64,000 bases of DNA from CAMLIZ01 sp966212505 (GCA_966212505.1 CBIHRS010000016.1:1-64000); one strand, 5' to 3'. Counted from the stretch's first letter, positions 31,628 through 41,068 are shown. Translations and numbers: made by a program. The notes: generated by a model not told the origin, from the letters alone.

Positions 31628-32931
31628 CACTGCGCCTTCTTGACCAGCAGCGCGCCGCTGGTGCGGTTGGTGGTGGGGTCGACGACGATCAGCGCACCGC
31701 CGACGCGGTTGTCCAGGTAAGCCTCGACCGGCAGCGGCGCCTGTGTCTCGATGGTGACGTGGCCGATCTCGTTGACGGCCAGTTCGTGCGCATCGGTGGG
31801 CTGCAGCGTGTGGATGTCGAGGCGATGGTCGATGCTGGAGATGCGCGCCTGCACCCAGCGGTTGCCGTGGCGCACCCAGTACTTGCGGCCGACGATCGCC
31901 GGCTCGGTATCGAGCCAGGCCAGCGTGGCGCTGAAGCTCTGGGTGGACTTGAGCGTCCCGGGCGTGCCGATCCAGTCGCCGCGCGACACGTCGATCTGCC
32001 GATCGAGCACGATGCCGGCCGACTGGCCTGCCTTGGCGCTGGCCACCACTTCACTGGCATAGCGCACCTCGGCCACGACCGCCTGTTCGCCGCTCGGGAA
32101 GAGCTGCACCTTGTCGCCGGCCTTCACCTGGCCGTGTGCGATGCGGCCCCACAGGGTGCGCGGCTGGTTGCCCGTGCCTTCGCCTTCGCGGGCGACGTAC
32201 TGCACCGGCACCAGCAGGTCGCCTTCAGTGCGCTCCTGCGTGGTGGGCAGGCTCTCGAGCAGCTGCAGCAGCGAGGGGCCGTCGTACCAGGCGGCATCGA
32301 GCGGCTGGGTCACGTTGTCGCCGCGCAGCGCGGAGACAGGGATGATGCCGGCCACTTCGATGCCCGCGGCCTGCGCGAACTTCTCGAGCGCGCCGCGCAC
32401 GGCCTTGAAAGCGGCTTCCATCTGCTCGACCGCGTCGAGCTTGTTCACCGCGAACACGATGCTGGGAACGCGCAGCAGCTGGGCCAGCAGTGCATGGCGG
32501 CGCGTCTGCGGCAGCAACTGGACCTCGGCGGCCTGCCAGTCGATCTTGGTGATGTCGACCAGCACCACGGCAGCATCGCTGCCGGCCGCAGCCGTCACCA
32601 TGTTGCGGGTGTACTGCTCATGGCCGGGCGCATCGGCGATGATGAACTTGCGCGTCTTGGTCGCGAAGTAGCGGTAGGCCACGTCGATGGTGATGCCCTG
32701 CTCGCGCTCGGCCTCGAGGCCGTCGGTCAGCAGCGACAGGTCGATCGGTGCGCCGGCGGCTTTCTTCTCGAGCGTGTCGAGCTGGTCGGCCAGGATCGCG
32801 CGGCTGTCGTACAGCAGGCGGCCGATCAGCGTGCTCTTGCCGTCGTCGACGCTTCCAGCGGTGAGAAAACGCAGGGCGCGATGGTCGGTGGTCTGGGTGG
32901 CCACGGCTTGTTCCTTCAACACGGCAGACAT
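31627..32931 (-). CDS. cysN: Sulfate adenylyltransferase subunit 1 (GTPase)
   Basis: A 434-residue EF-Tu-like GTPase that drives formation of adenosine 5'-phosphosulfate by CysD. The G1 loop GSVDDGKSTLIGR is at 26-38, with DAPGHEQY (G3) and NKLDAV (G4). It has the length of CysN alone, with no fused APS kinase domain, consistent with an APS-reducing rather than PAPS-reducing route. Its start overlaps the cysD stop (ATGA). Confidence 0.95.
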   Translation of the reverse strand: MSAVLKEQAVATQTTDHRALRFLTAGSVDDGKSTLIGRLLYDSRAILADQLDTLEKKAAGAPIDLSLLTDGLEAEREQGITIDVAYRYFATKTRKFIIADAPGHEQYTRNMVTAAAGSDAAVVLVDITKIDWQAAEVQLLPQTRRHALLAQLLRVPSIVFAVNKLDAVEQMEAAFKAVRGALEKFAQAAGIEVAGIIPVSALRGDNVTQPLDAAWYDGPSLLQLLESLPTTQERTEGDLLVPVQYVAREGEGTGNQPRTLWGRIAHGQVKAGDKVQLFPSGEQAVVAEVRYASEVVASAKAGQSAGIVLDRQIDVSRGDWIGTPGTLKSTQSFSATLAWLDTEPAIVGRKYWVRHGNRWVQARISSIDHRLDIHTLQPTDAHELAVNEIGHVTIETQAPLPVEAYLDNRVGGALIVVDPTTNRTSGALLVKKAQ

Positions 32932-33890
32932 CAGAAATAACCTTCCTTCTTGCGGCGCTCCATCGACGCGTCCGAGGTGCGGTCGTCCATGCGGGTGGCG
33001 CCGCGCTCGCTCACCGTGACGGTCAGCGTCTCGGCCACGATCTCGGCGGCGCTGGCGGCCTCGCTCTCGACCGGGCAGGTGCAGGTCATGTCGCCCACCG
33101 TGCGGAAGCGCACCTGTGCGGTCTCGACCGTTTCACCAGCCTCGGGCGGAGTGACCTCGGTCAGCGGCACCAGCAGGCCCTTGCGGCGGATCACCTGGCG
33201 CTCGTGCTTGTAGTACAGGCTGGGCAGCGGGATGTTCTCGCGGGCGATGTACAGCCACACGTCGAGCTCGGTCCAGTTGCTGATCGGGAAGCAGCGGAAA
33301 TGCTCGCCGGGCTTGTGGCGGGTGTTGAACAGCGTCCACAGCTCGGGGCGCTGCTCCTTGGGCTGCCACTGGCCGAAGCTGTCGCGGTGGCTGAAGATGC
33401 GCTCCTTGGCGCGCGCCTTTTCCTCGTCGCGGCGGGCCCCGCCGATCAACGCATCGAAGCGGTGTTCTTCGATCGCTTCGAGCAGCGTCACGGTCTGGTG
33501 GCCGTTGCGCGACTCGAGCGGATGGGCGAGGCGCACGGTGCCGCGCTTGATGCTGTCTTCGAGATGGCCGACGACCAGGCGCTCGCCCATCTCGGCGACG
33601 CGGCGGTCACGGAACTCGATCACCTCGGGAAAGTTGTGGCCGGTGTCCACGTGCAGCAGCGGGAAGGGCAGCTTGCCCTTGAACTCGTTGCCGGCCACGC
33701 GGGTCTTGAAGGCCTTCTCGGCCAGGCGCAGCACCACGCACGAATCCTTGCCGCCCGAAAACAGCAGGGCGGGGCGCTCGAACGAGGCTGCGACCTCGCG
33801 CAGGATGAAGATCGCTTCTTCTTCCAGCCAGTCGAGATGGCTGTGGTCGAGCTGGGGCAGCAGCTTGTCGACGCTCACGGGGGCGTTCAT
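32931..33890 (-). CDS. cysD: Sulfate adenylyltransferase subunit 2
   Basis: A 319-residue PP-loop ATP pyrophosphatase (SGGKDS at about 45-50) that makes APS from sulfate and ATP with CysN. It has the C-terminal segment RRKKEGYF, characteristic of CysD. ATG 33890 is fixed by the four-base overlap with the cysH stop and by alignment of the N-terminus (LDWLEEEAIFILREVAA). It acts in the cytoplasm as the first step of assimilation. Confidence 0.95.
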   Translation of the reverse strand: MNAPVSVDKLLPQLDHSHLDWLEEEAIFILREVAASFERPALLFSGGKDSCVVLRLAEKAFKTRVAGNEFKGKLPFPLLHVDTGHNFPEVIEFRDRRVAEMGERLVVGHLEDSIKRGTVRLAHPLESRNGHQTVTLLEAIEEHRFDALIGGARRDEEKARAKERIFSHRDSFGQWQPKEQRPELWTLFNTRHKPGEHFRCFPISNWTELDVWLYIARENIPLPSLYYKHERQVIRRKGLLVPLTEVTPPEAGETVETAQVRFRTVGDMTCTCPVESEAASAAEIVAETLTVTVSERGATRMDDRTSDASMERRKKEGYF

Positions 33891-34642
33891 GCACGGTCTC
33901 CAATCATCGATACGGCAGGGGCTTCTTCGTCGTGCTTGACGTGCAGCCCGCATTCCTTGGCCTTTTCATCTTCCCACCACCAGCGGCCGGCGCGGAAATC
34001 TTCGCCCACTGCGATGGCGCGCGTGCAGGGCGCGCAGCCGATGCTGGGCATGAACTGGTCATGCAGCGGGTTGTAGGGCACGTCGAAGGTCTGGATGTAG
34101 TGCCAGATCTCGTTCCAGGTCCAGTCGGCCAGCGGGTTGAGCTTCAGCCGGCCCTTGTCGTCGGTGTCTTCGAAAGGCACCTCGCCGCGGTTGTTGCTCT
34201 GCTCGCGGCGAAGGCCGGTGACCCAGGCACTGCGCTCGGCCAGCATGCGGCCCAGCGGCTCGAGCTTGCGGATGCCGCAGCAGGCCTTGCGAAGATCGAT
34301 GCTCTCGTACATGGCCTTCTCGCCATGGTCGCGCACGAAGTGGATCACCGCTTCCTGCTGCGGGCGGTAAACCTCCACTTTCAGGGCATAGCGCTCCTCG
34401 ATGCGAGGGATCAGCGCCACGGTTTCATCGTGCAGCTTGCCGGTCTCGAGCGTGCCGATCGCGATGGGCAGTTGCAGCCGTGCGATCAGGTCGGTGACGA
34501 CCATGTCCTCGGCACCCAGGCTGGTGGCCTGCACGATGCGGCCGGCATGGCGCTCGGCAGCGTCGCGCAGCAGCTTCGACGCGTTGGCGACCTTGGCGTC
34601 GAAGTCGGCGCTCTTGCGGGCGTAGAGGGCGATGGCGCTCAT
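33887..34642 (-). CDS. cysH: Assimilatory APS reductase (Fe-S type)
   Basis: A 251-residue reductase of the CysH family. Adjacent cysteines in KACCGIRK (near 121) and CAPC (near 202) supply the [4Fe-4S] ligands that mark adenylyl-sulfate reductases; E. coli-type PAPS reductases lack them. The C-terminal catalytic Cys is in KECGLH. It reduces APS to sulfite using thioredoxin. Its start overlaps the DUF934 stop and its stop overlaps the cysD start. No APS kinase gene is present nearby, which agrees with APS use. Confidence 0.93.
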   Translation of the reverse strand: MSAIALYARKSADFDAKVANASKLLRDAAERHAGRIVQATSLGAEDMVVTDLIARLQLPIAIGTLETGKLHDETVALIPRIEERYALKVEVYRPQQEAVIHFVRDHGEKAMYESIDLRKACCGIRKLEPLGRMLAERSAWVTGLRREQSNNRGEVPFEDTDDKGRLKLNPLADWTWNEIWHYIQTFDVPYNPLHDQFMPSIGCAPCTRAIAVGEDFRAGRWWWEDEKAKECGLHVKHDEEAPAVSMIGDRA

Positions 34643-35172
34643 ATCGCGGCTCCCTGGTTCACGAACTCGGCGGCAGCCTGGCGCTCTTCGAGCGGGCGAG
34701 CGAACAAGGGGCGATGCTCACGCACGTCACCCTGGTAGTGGCCGGCGAAGAAGCCCAGCGCGCGCTCCGCATGCTCGCGCTTCTGGTCGCCGCGCAGCGC
34801 CACCGCATCGAAGCCGGTGCGCTGCAGCAGCGGCATCATGTCGACCACCACGTCGCCGGTCGCACGCACTTCGCCGCCATAGCGGAAGCGGCTGCGCAGG
34901 ATGCGGGCCTGGCTGTAGGCGCGGCCGTCGACCCACTTCGGAAACTGCAGCACGATCAGCTGCAGGCGCGGAAGGTCGGGCTCGATTTCCTCGATGTCGA
35001 CGTTGTTCGGCACGATCACGCCGGTGGGCAGGCCCGCAGGCCAGGTGTCGCGCACGGCGTGCCACTGCTCCAGCGTCAGCAGCTGGTTCGGCGTCGGGTT
35101 CGGGTGCGGGATCGGGCCGTCTTCGCCTGCGGCGGTGTGCCAGAGGTCCTGGTATTTTTCGACGAACTTCAT
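34639..35172 (-). CDS. DUF934 protein of the cys operon
   Basis: A 177-residue soluble protein of the DUF934 family (GVIVPNNVDIEEI, RLQLIVLQFPKWVDGRAYSQ, FRYGGEVRATGDV). It has a conserved position between cysI and cysH in proteobacterial sulfate-assimilation operons, and a role in sulfite reduction or electron transfer has been suggested for the family. It begins 11 bases after the cysI stop with AGGAA in the gap, and overlaps cysH. The biochemical function is not established as far as I know. Confidence 0.85.
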   Translation of the reverse strand: MKFVEKYQDLWHTAAGEDGPIPHPNPTPNQLLTLEQWHAVRDTWPAGLPTGVIVPNNVDIEEIEPDLPRLQLIVLQFPKWVDGRAYSQARILRSRFRYGGEVRATGDVVVDMMPLLQRTGFDAVALRGDQKREHAERALGFFAGHYQGDVREHRPLFARPLEERQAAAEFVNQGAAI

Positions 35173-35183
35173 GGTCTGGTTCC

Positions 35184-36875
35184 TCAGGCAGCGGCGGTGG
35201 CGTGGCGTTCGGCGTCGGCCGCCTGCTTGAACGGCACGAGGCCGATGCGCTTGACGGTGTCGATGAAGCGCTCGGCGGCCTGCCGCTCACGCTTGTAGGT
35301 GGTGATCAGCGCCTCGATCACGTCGGGCACTTCGTCGGCTGCGAACGAGGGGCCGATCACCTTGCCGGGCACCGACTGGCCGCTCAGCGTGGAACCATCA
35401 GAGCCGCCCAGCGACACCTGGTACCACTCCTTGCCGTCCTTGTCGACGCCGAGGATGCCGATGTGGCCGCTGTGGTGGTGGCCGCAGGAGTTGATGCAGC
35501 CGCTGATGTGCAGGTCGATGTCGCCGATGTCGTAGAGCTCGTCGAGATCGTTGAAGCGCTCGGTGATCGCGGCCGCCACGGGGATCGAGCGCGCATTGGC
35601 CAGCGCGCAGAAGTCGCCGCCGGGGCAGGCGATCATGTCGGTGAGGAAGCCGATGTTCGGCGTCGCGAAGCTCGCCTCCTTGGCGGCCTGCCACAGCGCG
35701 AACAGCTCGGTCTCGCGCACCCAGGGCAGCACGAGGTTCTGGTCGTGCGTGACGCGCAGCTCGCCCAGGCTGTACTGGTCGGCCAGCTTGGCGGCCAGTT
35801 CCATCTGCTCGTCGGTCACGTCGCCGGGGGCCTGGCCGGGGCGCTTGAGCGACAGCGTCACGGCCTTGTAGCCGCGGGCGCGGTGCGCATGCACGTTGCG
35901 GTCGAGCCAGCGCTTGAAGGCGACAGGCGCGTCGGCCGGCGCAGTCCACGGCTGCGCGTTCGCGTCGATGCCCTGCGGCAGCACGAAGTACTGCGCCACG
36001 CGATCGAGCTCGGCCTGCGGGATGATGTGGGCCGCGCCGTCGACGTCGCGCTCGAGGATGTTCTTGAACTCCTCGTTCACCGCGTCGACGAACTTCTGGC
36101 CCTCGGCCTTGACCAGGATCTTGATGCGCGCCTTGTAGAGGTTGTCGCGCCGGCCATAGCGGTTGTACACGCGCACGACCGCTTCGATGAACACGAGGAT
36201 CTGCTGCCACGGCACGAACGAGTTGACCACCGTGCCGATCACCGGCGTGCGGCCCATGCCGCCGCCCACCAGCACTTCGAAGCCGACCTGGCCGGCCTCG
36301 TTCTTCCGGAGCTGCAGGCCGATGTCGTGCCAGGCGATCGCGGCGCGGTCTTCCTGTGCGCCGCTGACGGCGATCTTGAACTTGCGCGGCAGGAAGGCGA
36401 ACTCGGGATGCAGCGAGCTCCACTGGCGCAGGATCTCGCAGTAGGGCCGCGGGTCGACGATCTCGTCGGGCGCGAGGCCCGCGAACGCATCGCTGGTGAT
36501 GTTGCGGATGCAGTTGCCGCTGGTCTGGATGCCATGCATGTCCACCGAGGCCAGCAGCTCCATCACGTCGGCTGCCTTGGGCAGCGGGATCCAGTTGTAC
36601 TGGCAGTTCTGGCGCGTGGTGAAGTGCGCGTAGCCCTTGTCGAACTCGCGCGCGATGCGCGCCAGCATGCGGAGCTGGCGTGAGCTCAGCTCGCCGTAGG
36701 GCACGGCGATGCGGGCCATCGGCGCATGGCGCTGGATGTACCAGCCGTTCTGCAGGCGCAGCGGCCGGAAGTCGTCATCCGTGAGCTCGCCGCGCAGGTT
36801 GCGCTCGAGCTGGTCGCGGAACTGCGCCGCGCGGGCGTGGACGAATTGACGGTCGAATTCTGTGTACTGGTACAT
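35184..36875 (-). CDS. cysI: Sulfite reductase hemoprotein (nitrite/sulfite reductase family)
   Basis: A 563-residue siroheme/[4Fe-4S] enzyme reducing sulfite to sulfide. Cluster ligands are in ACPGGDFC (about 417-423) and SGCINSCGHH (about 458-462), the C-x5-C...C-x3-C signature. Two half-domains with TRQNCQYNW and TSGNCIRNI motifs are present. The frame extends upstream into tauE sequence, but ATG 36875 (MYQYTEFDRQF) is the family-typical start, two bases after the upstream gene's TGA. No cysJ flavoprotein is present, so electrons probably come from another donor such as a ferredoxin. Confidence 0.93.
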   Translation of the reverse strand: MYQYTEFDRQFVHARAAQFRDQLERNLRGELTDDDFRPLRLQNGWYIQRHAPMARIAVPYGELSSRQLRMLARIAREFDKGYAHFTTRQNCQYNWIPLPKAADVMELLASVDMHGIQTSGNCIRNITSDAFAGLAPDEIVDPRPYCEILRQWSSLHPEFAFLPRKFKIAVSGAQEDRAAIAWHDIGLQLRKNEAGQVGFEVLVGGGMGRTPVIGTVVNSFVPWQQILVFIEAVVRVYNRYGRRDNLYKARIKILVKAEGQKFVDAVNEEFKNILERDVDGAAHIIPQAELDRVAQYFVLPQGIDANAQPWTAPADAPVAFKRWLDRNVHAHRARGYKAVTLSLKRPGQAPGDVTDEQMELAAKLADQYSLGELRVTHDQNLVLPWVRETELFALWQAAKEASFATPNIGFLTDMIACPGGDFCALANARSIPVAAAITERFNDLDELYDIGDIDLHISGCINSCGHHHSGHIGILGVDKDGKEWYQVSLGGSDGSTLSGQSVPGKVIGPSFAADEVPDVIEALITTYKRERQAAERFIDTVKRIGLVPFKQAADAERHATAAA

Positions 36876-36877
36876 GG

Positions 36878-37645
36878 TCAGTGGATCACTTTGAGTCCGG
36901 CGGTCACCAGGGAAACGCACAGCATCGCGCGTGTGAGCTTCTCGGGCATCGACTTGGTCAGGCGGGCGCCGAGCCAGATGCCCGGCAGCGAACCGATCAG
37001 CAGGGCCCCCAGCAGCCCCCAGTGCACGTGGCCGAGCGAGGCATGGCCGATACCGGCCACCAGGGTCAGCGGCACCGCATGGGCGATGTCGGTGCCCACG
37101 AGGCGCTGCGTGGGCAGGCGAGGGTACAGGATCAGGATGAGGGTGGCGCCGATGGCGCCGGCGCCGATGGAGCTGAGCGACACCAGCACGCCCAGCAGCA
37201 GGCCGGCGGCAACCGTCAGCGGCGCCTTGCGCGAGGCAGGAATCGCCGCTTCCAGCTTCAGGCCCACCTTGTGCCAGGCACTGCGATAGGCCACGGTCAC
37301 GGCGGTGAGCAGCAGGGCGATGCCGAGCGAGAAGGTCAGCGTGCTGGCCCAGCCCTTGGTGATGCCGGTGAGGTGCATCAGCGCGATCGTGGCCAACGAG
37401 GCGGGGATGCTGCCCAGCAGCAGCAGGCCCATGATGCGGTAGTCGACATGGCCGTGGCGGTGGTGGGCGATCGAGCCGCTGGTCTTGGTGGCGGCGGCAA
37501 ACCACAGGTCGGTGCCGATCGCCAGCGGCGAGCTGAGCTTGAAGACGCCCATCAGCAGCGGCGTCATCAGCGAGCCGCCGCCCACACCGGTCATCCCGAC
37601 GATGGCGCCGACACCGAATCCGCTCAAGATCGCCAGCCAGTCCAT
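36878..37645 (-). CDS. TauE/SafE-family sulfite exporter
   Basis: A 255-residue inner-membrane protein with about eight hydrophobic segments and the family's glycine-rich opening (GVGAIVGMTGVGGGSLMTP) and its repeat (SLSSIGAGAIGATL). It is the first gene of the cys operon, ending two bases before cysI. This fits a role in exporting excess sulfite or another sulfur oxyanion made by the pathway; import of a sulfur compound is possible for the family. Confidence 0.85.
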   Translation of the reverse strand: MDWLAILSGFGVGAIVGMTGVGGGSLMTPLLMGVFKLSSPLAIGTDLWFAAATKTSGSIAHHRHGHVDYRIMGLLLLGSIPASLATIALMHLTGITKGWASTLTFSLGIALLLTAVTVAYRSAWHKVGLKLEAAIPASRKAPLTVAAGLLLGVLVSLSSIGAGAIGATLILILYPRLPTQRLVGTDIAHAVPLTLVAGIGHASLGHVHWGLLGALLIGSLPGIWLGARLTKSMPEKLTRAMLCVSLVTAGLKVIH

Positions 37646-37699
37646 GCAAAGTCCAAAAAGGGAGGGCCCGGAATGGGCCCCGTGGGCGGACTGTACGGA

Positions 37700-37770
37700 G
37701 CGTCTATATATTTGAGAAGAACAGATTAGTTGATTGATTATTCTTATGCGGAATGAGACTAAGCATCTGC
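37700..37770 (-). promoter_or_regulatory. Probable promoter/activator region of the cys operon
   Basis: A strikingly AT-rich tract stands out in high-GC DNA upstream of tauE. On the minus strand a TATATA -10-like element (37709-37704) lies downstream of AATAATCAATCAACTAATC. The -35 match is weak, as expected for an activator-dependent promoter. CysB-family control is inferred from the operon; no CysB site was proven. Confidence 0.42.
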
Positions 37771-37802
37771 GGGTGCCGAATGGGCGCTTCTAGAATTCCT
37801 GG

Positions 37803-38741
37803 ATGAGCCGACTCTCTTTGCCGCCGCGCCTGCTGGGCGCCCTGTTTCTTCTCTGTTCGCTGGTGCTGGCCGGGTGCCAGACCGCTCCCAAGACCTCTGC
37901 GCCAGTCGCCACGGCGGCTGTCGAGCCTCCTCCTGTGGCGGCCGTCGTCCCGCCGAAGCCGGTGCGGCCTCCGCGCATCGGGCTGGCGCTCGGCGGCGGT
38001 GCCGCCCGCGGGTTCGCGCACATTGGTGTGATCCAGGTGCTGGAGGAAAACGGCATCAAGCCGGATCTGGTGGTCGGCACCTCGGCCGGCAGCCTGGTCG
38101 CGACGCTCTATGCCGCCGGCAGGACCGGCGCCGAACTCGGCGCGATGGCGCAGACGATGGACGAATCGGCGATCACCGACTGGTCGTTTCCCGGCCGGGC
38201 GCTGATTCGCGGCGAGGCGCTGGCCAAGTATGTGCGGGATCACACCGGTGGCCGCAGCATCGAGCAGATGAAGCTGCCGCTCGGCATCGTCGCGACCGAC
38301 CTCGACAGCGGTGCGCCGATCTTGTTCCAGCGTGGCGACCCCGGCATCGCGGTGCGTGCGTCCAGTGCGGTCCCGGCCGTGTTCCAGCCGGTGAAGATCG
38401 GCACGCGGGAATACGTGGACGGCGGGCTGGTGTCGCCGGTGCCGGTGCGGTTTGCGCGCCAGATGGGCGCGGAACTGGTGATCGCAGTCGACATCTCGGC
38501 GGCGCCCGAGGGCAATGCCACCGGCGACGTGATGCGCATGCTGCTGCAGACCTTCGCGATCATGGGCCGCAGCATCAATGGCTACGAGCTCAAGGAAGCC
38601 GACATCGTGATGCGGCCCAAGCTGGCCGGCGTGTCGAGCGCCGATTTCAGCGTGCGGGCCAAATCGATCCAGGCCGGCCGCGAGATCGCCCAGGCGCTGT
38701 TGCCCGAGCTCAAGGCCCGCATCGCGGCCCTGACGAAGTGA
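37803..38741 (+). CDS. Patatin-like phospholipase lipoprotein (NTE/RssA family)
   Basis: A 312-residue protein with a lipoprotein signal (lipobox LAGC, Cys at about 25) and a Pro/Ala linker, then a patatin fold. The oxyanion loop GGGAARGF is at about 63-70, the nucleophile elbow GTSAG has Ser94, and the catalytic Asp is in DGG near 206. It probably cleaves (lyso)phospholipids at the inner face of the outer membrane or in the periplasm. It is divergent from the cys operon. Confidence 0.9.
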   Translation: MSRLSLPPRLLGALFLLCSLVLAGCQTAPKTSAPVATAAVEPPPVAAVVPPKPVRPPRIGLALGGGAARGFAHIGVIQVLEENGIKPDLVVGTSAGSLVATLYAAGRTGAELGAMAQTMDESAITDWSFPGRALIRGEALAKYVRDHTGGRSIEQMKLPLGIVATDLDSGAPILFQRGDPGIAVRASSAVPAVFQPVKIGTREYVDGGLVSPVPVRFARQMGAELVIAVDISAAPEGNATGDVMRMLLQTFAIMGRSINGYELKEADIVMRPKLAGVSSADFSVRAKSIQAGREIAQALLPELKARIAALTK

Positions 38742-38750
38742 TGGCGCAAT

Positions 38751-38779
38751 AAAAAAGCCCGACGCTTGGGGCATCGGGC
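38751..38779 (-). terminator. Intrinsic terminator for the phasin gene
   Basis: GCCCGA (38757-38762) pairs with TCGGGC (38774-38779). Read on the minus strand, six T residues follow (A-run 38751-38756). It lies between the convergent patatin and phasin genes and fits the phasin transcript. Confidence 0.65.
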
Positions 38780-38787
38780 CTAAGGTA

Positions 38788-38834
38788 CCTTGAAAGGGGG
38801 TTTCGAGAGGTACCGAGGAGACAACCTTTCAGGG
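38788..38834. other. Long hairpin in the phasin 3' region
   Basis: CCTTGAAAGG (38788-38797) pairs with CCTTTCAGGG (38825-38834) over ten base pairs with one G-T pair, enclosing a 27-base loop that contains GGTACC. Further GGTACC copies lie at 38784-38789 and 38851-38856. It could be a structured 3' UTR or a small RNA; there is no T-run next to it. Confidence 0.4.
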
Positions 38835-38917
38835 AGACTGCGATTCCACGGGTACCGCAGTGCTCCATAGATGCGAGGGATTTGAAAAAGTTCAACCCCT
38901 TCGCATCGCGACTTGTA

Positions 38918-39484
38918 TCAAGCCGCAGCAGCAGCGCGCTTCGGCTTGGCGGCGGTCGCGGCCTGGGAAGCCTTGACGGCGGTGGTGGTCATCGCCTGGA
39001 AGTTGGCTTCGGCCACGTCGGCGGCCTGCTTGGCGGCCTTGTGCACGCTTTCGTAGGCGTTGTTGGCGGCGGCGACGGCCGACTTGACCAGCGCGACGGC
39101 GTTCTCGGTGCCGGCGGGCGCGTTCTTCACGGCGGTGTCGACCACGGCCATGAACTGGCTCTGGGCCTCGGCCAGCTTGGCTTCGGCGACCTTTGTCACT
39201 TCGGCGTTGGTGCTGGCGGCGATGTCATAGACATGGCGGCTGTAGGCGGCGGCCTTCTCGGCGGCCGGTTGCAGCAGGCCGGCTTGCAGGGCCAGCAGCT
39301 CTTGCGCGTCCTTCACGGAGAAGGCGGCCTGGGCGGTTTCGGCGGCTTCGCCCAGCGCGGTGCGGGCGACTTGCAGGTTCAGTTCGACGAGCTTCTCGAC
39401 GCCTTCGAAGGCCTTGTTCGTCAGACCGAACAGGGTTTCGACGTTGGCTTTCTGGGCGGCGACCAGTTGTTCAGCGGTGAGCAT
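38918..39484 (-). CDS. Phasin (polyhydroxyalkanoate granule-associated protein)
   Basis: A 188-residue all-helical, alanine-rich protein of the phasin family: LTAEQLVAAQKANVETLFGL at the N-terminus, amphipathic helices through LNLQVARTALGEAAETAQ, and a Lys/Ala-rich tail (AAKPKRAAAAA). GGAG lies six bases before ATG 39484. It coats PHA storage granules. A sigma-70-like promoter and a PhaR-like TGC-rich motif lie upstream, and a terminator follows. Confidence 0.92.
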   Translation of the reverse strand: MLTAEQLVAAQKANVETLFGLTNKAFEGVEKLVELNLQVARTALGEAAETAQAAFSVKDAQELLALQAGLLQPAAEKAAAYSRHVYDIAASTNAEVTKVAEAKLAEAQSQFMAVVDTAVKNAPAGTENAVALVKSAVAAANNAYESVHKAAKQAADVAEANFQAMTTTAVKASQAATAAKPKRAAAAA

Positions 39485-39546
39485 GAAGGACTCCAAAGAG
39501 TGGGGTTGCGGTGAAAAAATGTTTGCTGCGCTGCAGCATGACTCGA

Positions 39547-39597
39547 AGTATAGGGATGCGTCGGGCCATTGCAAGTCCTTTTTGTTGCATCGCAGCA
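39547..39597 (-). promoter_or_regulatory. Phasin promoter with PhaR-like operator
   Basis: On the minus strand TTGCAA (39574-39569) and TATACT (39552-39547) are separated by 16 bases. Just upstream is TGCTGCGATGCAACA (39597-39583), and a related TGC-rich palindrome lies between promoter and gene near 39522-39537. TGC-rich sites of this kind bind the repressor PhaR at phasin promoters in related bacteria; binding here is inferred. Confidence 0.55.
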
Positions 39598-39654
39598 ATC
39601 TAGGGCGGCCGTACTAGGGTTTCGCGACCAAGGTCACAATCCGCGACCACGCCG

Positions 39655-40610
39655 ATGCAAGCCTTCTACGCAGACCATTTCGTCCTGCCGCTGCCTGAGG
39701 GGCACCGGTTTCCGATGCCGAAGTACCGGCTGCTGCGCGACGCTGTGGTGGCGGCGTTGCCTGGCGTGCGACTGATGCCGGCGCCGGAGGCGACCGATGG
39801 TGAACTGGCCCTGGCCCACACCCCGAGCTATGTGAGCGCGGTGGCCGAAGGCTGGCTCACACCGGCCCAGCAGCGGGAGATCGGCTTTCCCTGGTCGCCC
39901 CGCATGGTCGAGCGCGCGCGGCGCTCGGTGGGCGCCACCATCGCCGCGTCGCGGGCTGCGCTCGCCGAAGGCGTGGCAGCCAATCTGGCCGGCGGTACGC
40001 ACCACGCACAGGCCGACAAGGGCAGCGGCTACTGCGTGTTCAACGACGTGGCGGTGGCGGCGCGGCTGATGCAGGCCGAGTGGCACCGCATGCACCGGCG
40101 GCTGCTGCGCGTGGCGGTGATCGACCTCGACGTGCACCAGGGCAACGGCACCGCGGCGATCTTCCGCGACGATCCCACGGTGTTCACGCTGTCGATGCAC
40201 GGCGAAAAGAACTTCCCGTTCCGCAAGGAGCCCGGCGATCTCGACGTCGATCTGCCCGATGGCTGCACCGAAGCCCCCTACCTCGAGGCGCTGGATGCGG
40301 CGCTCGAGACCCTGTGGCGACGCCACGACGAAGCGCTGCCGGGCCTGGTGTTCTACCTCGCCGGCGCCGACCCTCACGAAGGCGACCGGCTCGGCCGCCT
40401 GAAGCTCACTGCAGCCGGCCTCGCGGAGCGCGACCGCCGCGTGTTCGAAGCGACGCGCCTGCGCGGCATCCCGGTGGTGATGACGATGGCCGGCGGCTAC
40501 GGCCATGCGATCGAGGACACGGTGGCGGTGCAGCTGCGGAGCTTCCGCGAGGCGTACGCCAGCTGGGAGGCATGGCGCGGGAGGCGAGCGACGATGGAAC
40601 AATGCGGCGT

Positions 40611-40614
<4 letters not shown>
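39655..40614 (+). CDS. Histone-deacetylase-family zinc amidohydrolase
   Basis: A 319-residue protein of the HDAC/acetoin-utilisation superfamily. Catalytic and zinc residues are visible: GGTHHA (tandem His), IDLDVHQGNGT (Asp and His ligands), AGADPHEGDRLG (Asp ligand) and the MAGGYG tyrosine. Bacterial members deacetylate small amides, acetylpolyamines or acetyl-lysines; the substrate cannot be told. Its stop overlaps the start of the thioesterase gene. Confidence 0.9.
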
Positions 40615-41068
<454 letters not shown>

